A DNA stretch of 26,943 nt from Flavobacteriales bacterium UBA1958. GTDB lineage: Bacteria > Bacteroidota > Bacteroidia > Flavobacteriales_D > Sanyastnellaceae. The position numbers and the translations under genes are program-made. Where the stretch lies: assembly GCA_002336675.1 (NCBI GenBank), contig DDEI01000028.1, positions 1-26,943 on the forward strand, written 5' to 3'. Each line of letters starts with the position of its first letter. The stretch's first letter is position 1. Positions 24,221-26,943 of this stretch are shown here, in pieces. Below the pieces are notes generated by a model. That model had not been told where the DNA came from and did not search any database. It saw nothing but the letters and a program-made list of their open reading frames with translations.

Positions 24221-24841
24221 TTAATTTTGTATTAAAACTGTTGAACCTTTAGCGCCTGGTATAGCACCACTAATAACTACTAGATTTTCATCAGCAAATA
24301 TCTTCAAGACTTTAAGATTTTGAACAGTAACTCTTTCATTACCCATCTGACCTCCCATCTTCATCCCTTTGAAAACTCTCGCCGGATCAGAAGCAGCTCC
24401 GATTGAACCTGGTGCTCTTAATCTGTTATGCTGACCGTGGGTTGCTTGTCCTACACCTGCAAATCCGTGCCTTTTCACAACACCTTGAAAACCCTTACCC
24501 TTCGATGTACCTACTACATCCACAAACTGTCCTTCTTGAAAAACATCTGTCAAATTAAGCACGTCTCCAGCCTTCAAATCCTGAGAGAATCCTTTGAACT
24601 CTACTAGAGTTCTCAAAAGATTCCCACCACTTTTTTGAAAGTGACCTTTCAGAGACTTGGTAGTTCTCTTTTCTTTCTTTTCACCATATCCGAGTTGGAC
24701 GGCTTCATAGCCATCGTTCTCAATGGTTTTAACTTGCGTTACTACACAAGGACCAGTAGATATCACGGTGCATGGTAAGTTCTTACCCTCGGCACTATAC
24801 ATACTAGTCATACCTATTTTCTTTCCTATCAATCCAGGCAT
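24221..24841 (-). CDS. rplC: 50S ribosomal protein L3
   Basis: Early-assembly 50S protein with a long extension reaching the peptidyl transferase centre. It has 206 residues (209 in E. coli). It starts PGLIGKKIGMTSMY and carries the extension block GTSKGKGFQGVVKRHGFAG, then THGQHNRLRAPGSIGAASDP and MGGQMGNERVTVQNLKV. It lies between rpsJ and rplD at the start of the S10 gene order. Confidence 0.98.
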   Translation of the reverse strand: MPGLIGKKIGMTSMYSAEGKNLPCTVISTGPCVVTQVKTIENDGYEAVQLGYGEKKEKRTTKSLKGHFQKSGGNLLRTLVEFKGFSQDLKAGDVLNLTDVFQEGQFVDVVGTSKGKGFQGVVKRHGFAGVGQATHGQHNRLRAPGSIGAASDPARVFKGMKMGGQMGNERVTVQNLKVLKIFADENLVVISGAIPGAKGSTVLIQN

Positions 24842-24864
24842 ATCTTAATTTTAATAGATACTAA

Positions 24865-25170
24865 TTAAACTTTTATTTCTACCTCTACCCCACTAGGAAG
24901 TTCGAGTCTCATTAATGCATCAACAGTTTTAGCACTACTGCTATATATGTCAATTAATCTTTTGTAAGAGCTAAGCTCGAACTGCTCTCTCGCCTTTTTA
25001 TTAACATGCGGAGAACGCAGTACAGTATAAATTCTCTTGTGAGTTGGAAGTGGAATTGGCCCACTAATAACTGCCCCTGTCGTTTTTACTGTCTTCACAA
25101 TCTTCTCAGCACTTTTATCTACTAAGTTATGATCGTAAGACTTTAATTTTATTCTAATTTTCTGAGCCAT
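24865..25170 (-). CDS. rpsJ: 30S ribosomal protein S10
   Basis: 30S head protein; in E. coli it also joins NusB in transcription antitermination. It has 101 residues (103 in E. coli). Family blocks are KIRIKLKSYDHNLVDKSAEK, GPIPLPTHKRIYTVLRSPHV and KKAREQFELSSYKRLIDI. Only 11 bases lie between the fusA stop and its ATG, including AAGAGGA that ends two bases before the ATG, too close for a normal Shine-Dalgarno site. There is no tuf gene between fusA and rpsJ and no room for an S10 promoter or leader. Confidence 0.98.
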   Translation of the reverse strand: MAQKIRIKLKSYDHNLVDKSAEKIVKTVKTTGAVISGPIPLPTHKRIYTVLRSPHVNKKAREQFELSSYKRLIDIYSSSAKTVDALMRLELPSGVEVEIKV

Positions 25171-25181
25171 TGTCCTCTTAA

Positions 25182-26943
25182 TTATTCTCCTTTAGATTTC
25201 TTAATTACTTCCTCAGCTACACCTTTTGGTGCAGGAGCAAAGTGTGAAAACTCCATAGTTGAAGTTGCTCTACCTGAAGTTATAGTTCTAAGATCTGTCA
25301 CATAACCGAACATCTCTGAAAGAGGAACTTTAGCATTCACTACGGTAGCACCGTTTCTCTCTGAAGAACCTTCAATTAGACCCCTTCTTTTATTTAAATC
25401 TCCAATAACATTACCCATATTCTCTTCTGGAGTAACTACTTCCAACTTCATCATAGGCTCTAATAAAACAGGATTACACTGTGGTAAAGCTGCTCTATAA
25501 GCCATCTTAGCACAAAGCTCAAAAGACAGAGCGTCAGAATCTACTGCATGGAAACCTCCATCTTTCAACTCGACACTAAGTGAATCTAATGGATATCCTG
25601 CTAAAACTCCATTAGCCATTGCCATCTTAAACCCTTTCTCAACTGAAGGAACAAACTCTCTTGGAACATTTCCACCTTTGACGCTATTCTTGAACACAAG
25701 GCCTGGATTCTCTGGGTCATCATTAGGAGAAATCTCCACAATTATGTCAGCAAATTTACCACTACCTCCAGACTGTTTCTTGTACACTTCTCTATGTCTT
25801 ATACTCCCACTAATAGCCTCTTTGTAAGAAACTTGCGGAGCCCCTTGATTACACTCAACTTTAAATTCTCTTTTCAGCCTATCTAAAATTATCTCTAAAT
25901 GCAACTCACCCATTCCACTGATAATAGTCTGACCTGTATCTTCGTCAGTTTTCACCTGGAACGTTGGATCTTCCTCAGCTAATTTATTTAAGGACATACC
26001 CAATTTATCAGCATCAGCTTGAGTTTTTGGCTCAATAGCTATACCAATAACAGGATCCGGGAAATCCATTGACTCCAAAACTATAGGATTCTTTTCGTCA
26101 CAAAGAGTATCACCTGTCTTTATATCTTTAAATCCAACTAATGCCGCGATATCACCAGCTTGTAATGTGTCAATCTGATTCTGCTTATTCGCATGCATTT
26201 GAAATATTCTACTAATTCTCTCTTTCTTTCCTGTTCTTGTATTTAAAACATAAGAACCAGAAGGCAAAATACCTGAATATGCTCTTGTAAAACAAAGTCT
26301 ACCTACAAAAGGATCTGTTGCAATTTTAAACGCTAATGCTGCAAAAGGCTCTTCAACACTTGGCTTTCTGGACGTTGGTTCCTCCGTATCTGGGTTAACA
26401 CCTTCTATTGCCGCAGTATCCATAGGTGACGGAAGAATTTCCATAACCATATCAAGCATGGTTTGTACCCCTTTATTCTTAAATGCCGATCCACACATCA
26501 TTGGCACTACTTTACCGGCGATTGTCGCCTCTCTCAACGCGTTCAAAATCTCTCTTTCCGTCAATGATTCTGAATCTTCGAAATACTTCTCCATCAAATT
26601 ATCATCAAACTCCGCTACCGCTTCCAAAAGCGCCTCTCTTAGCTCTCTTGCTTCATCTATAATATCTGCTGGAATTTCAATCTCTTCAAAAGTCATTCCC
26701 TGATCGTGCTCGTTCCAAACAATACCTCTGAAATTAATCAAATCAACTACTCCTTTGAAATCATCTTCTGCACCGATATTAATTTGAAGCGGTAAAGCAT
26801 GCGACCCTAACATCTCCCTAACTTGACCACAAACCTTCAAGAAATCTGCACCTTGGCGATCCATTTTGTTTACAAACCCTATTCTTGGAACATTATAATT
26901 ATCGGCTAATCTCCAGTTGGTTTCAGATTGTGGCTCAACACCA
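25182..26943 (-). CDS. fusA: elongation factor G (5' end outside window)
   Basis: Translocation GTPase of the ribosome. The frame runs off the window edge, so the visible 587 codons lack about the first 115 residues, which hold the P-loop and switch regions. At the edge the translation begins GVEPQSETNWRLADNY and reaches the G4 motif NKMD in VNKMDRQGADF. Domain II follows (KIATDPFVGRLCFTR), then domain III with GMGELHLEIILDRL, domain IV with KFADIIVEISP and the GYPLDSLSVELKDGGFH block, and domain V with MMKLEVVTPEENMGNVIGDL. The end is complete. It heads the visible part of the superoperon; rpsL and rpsG would be expected upstream. Confidence 0.97.
   Translation of the reverse strand, partial: GVEPQSETNWRLADNYNVPRIGFVNKMDRQGADFLKVCGQVREMLGSHALPLQINIGAEDDFKGVVDLINFRGIVWNEHDQGMTFEEIEIPADIIDEARELREALLEAVAEFDDNLMEKYFEDSESLTEREILNALREATIAGKVVPMMCGSAFKNKGVQTMLDMVMEILPSPMDTAAIEGVNPDTEEPTSRKPSVEEPFAALAFKIATDPFVGRLCFTRAYSGILPSGSYVLNTRTGKKERISRIFQMHANKQNQIDTLQAGDIAALVGFKDIKTGDTLCDEKNPIVLESMDFPDPVIGIAIEPKTQADADKLGMSLNKLAEEDPTFQVKTDEDTGQTIISGMGELHLEIILDRLKREFKVECNQGAPQVSYKEAISGSIRHREVYKKQSGGSGKFADIIVEISPNDDPENPGLVFKNSVKGGNVPREFVPSVEKGFKMAMANGVLAGYPLDSLSVELKDGGFHAVDSDALSFELCAKMAYRAALPQCNPVLLEPMMKLEVVTPEENMGNVIGDLNKRRGLIEGSSERNGATVVNAKVPLSEMFGYVTDLRTITSGRATSTMEFSHFAPAPKGVAEEVIKKSKGE

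Overview
This AT-rich window (26,943 bases) comes from a member of the Bacteroidota, most likely a flavobacterium-like lineage. The evidence is a GWxTD-family protein, a secreted peptidase with a type IX secretion (T9SS) C-terminal sorting domain, gene starts that almost never carry a Shine-Dalgarno sequence, a cysteine-poor L36, and the gene order rplQ-carA-eno after the ribosomal cluster. No insertion sequence, phage gene, CRISPR array, tRNA or rRNA was seen. No stretch longer than about 150 bases lacks a gene.

Left part, 1-7967. A plus-strand trio encodes an Omp85/BamA-TamA-like outer-membrane barrel, a GWxTD-domain envelope protein and the 23S rRNA 2'-O-methyltransferase RlmB. Convergent to it is a 511-residue helical-repeat protein of unknown function. 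A plus-strand M1 metallopeptidase with a T9SS sorting domain follows. Thirteen bases at the left edge look like the start of a divergent gene.

Right part, 26943-7957, all minus strand, read right to left. One uninterrupted ribosomal superoperon runs: fusA (5' end outside the window), rpsJ, rplC, rplD, rplW, rplB, rpsS, rplV, rpsC, rplP, rpmC, rpsQ, rplN, rplX, rplE, rpsN, rpsH, rplF, rplR, rpsE, rpmD, rplO, secY, map, infA, rpmJ, rpsM, rpsK, rpsD, rpoA, rplQ. Spacers are at most 31 bases and one junction overlaps, so one long transcript is likely. It ends at a strong intrinsic terminator at 10396-10438. After that come carA and eno, joined by a one-base TAATG overlap. The eno 3' end overlaps the 3' end of the peptidase gene by 11 bases, and a perfect 14-bp inverted repeat inside the peptidase gene is positioned to terminate the eno transcript.

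Most of the window is conserved housekeeping sequence. I do not see a convincing new multi-gene system. The points most worth a second look are the terminator-like hairpin embedded in the coding sequence of the T9SS domain, the acidic tail on L17, the Omp85-GWxTD pairing and the uncharacterised 511-residue protein. The coordinates of rpmJ and rpmD, both very short genes, were obtained by translating the sequence directly. The starts of carA and map were moved to internal ATGs.
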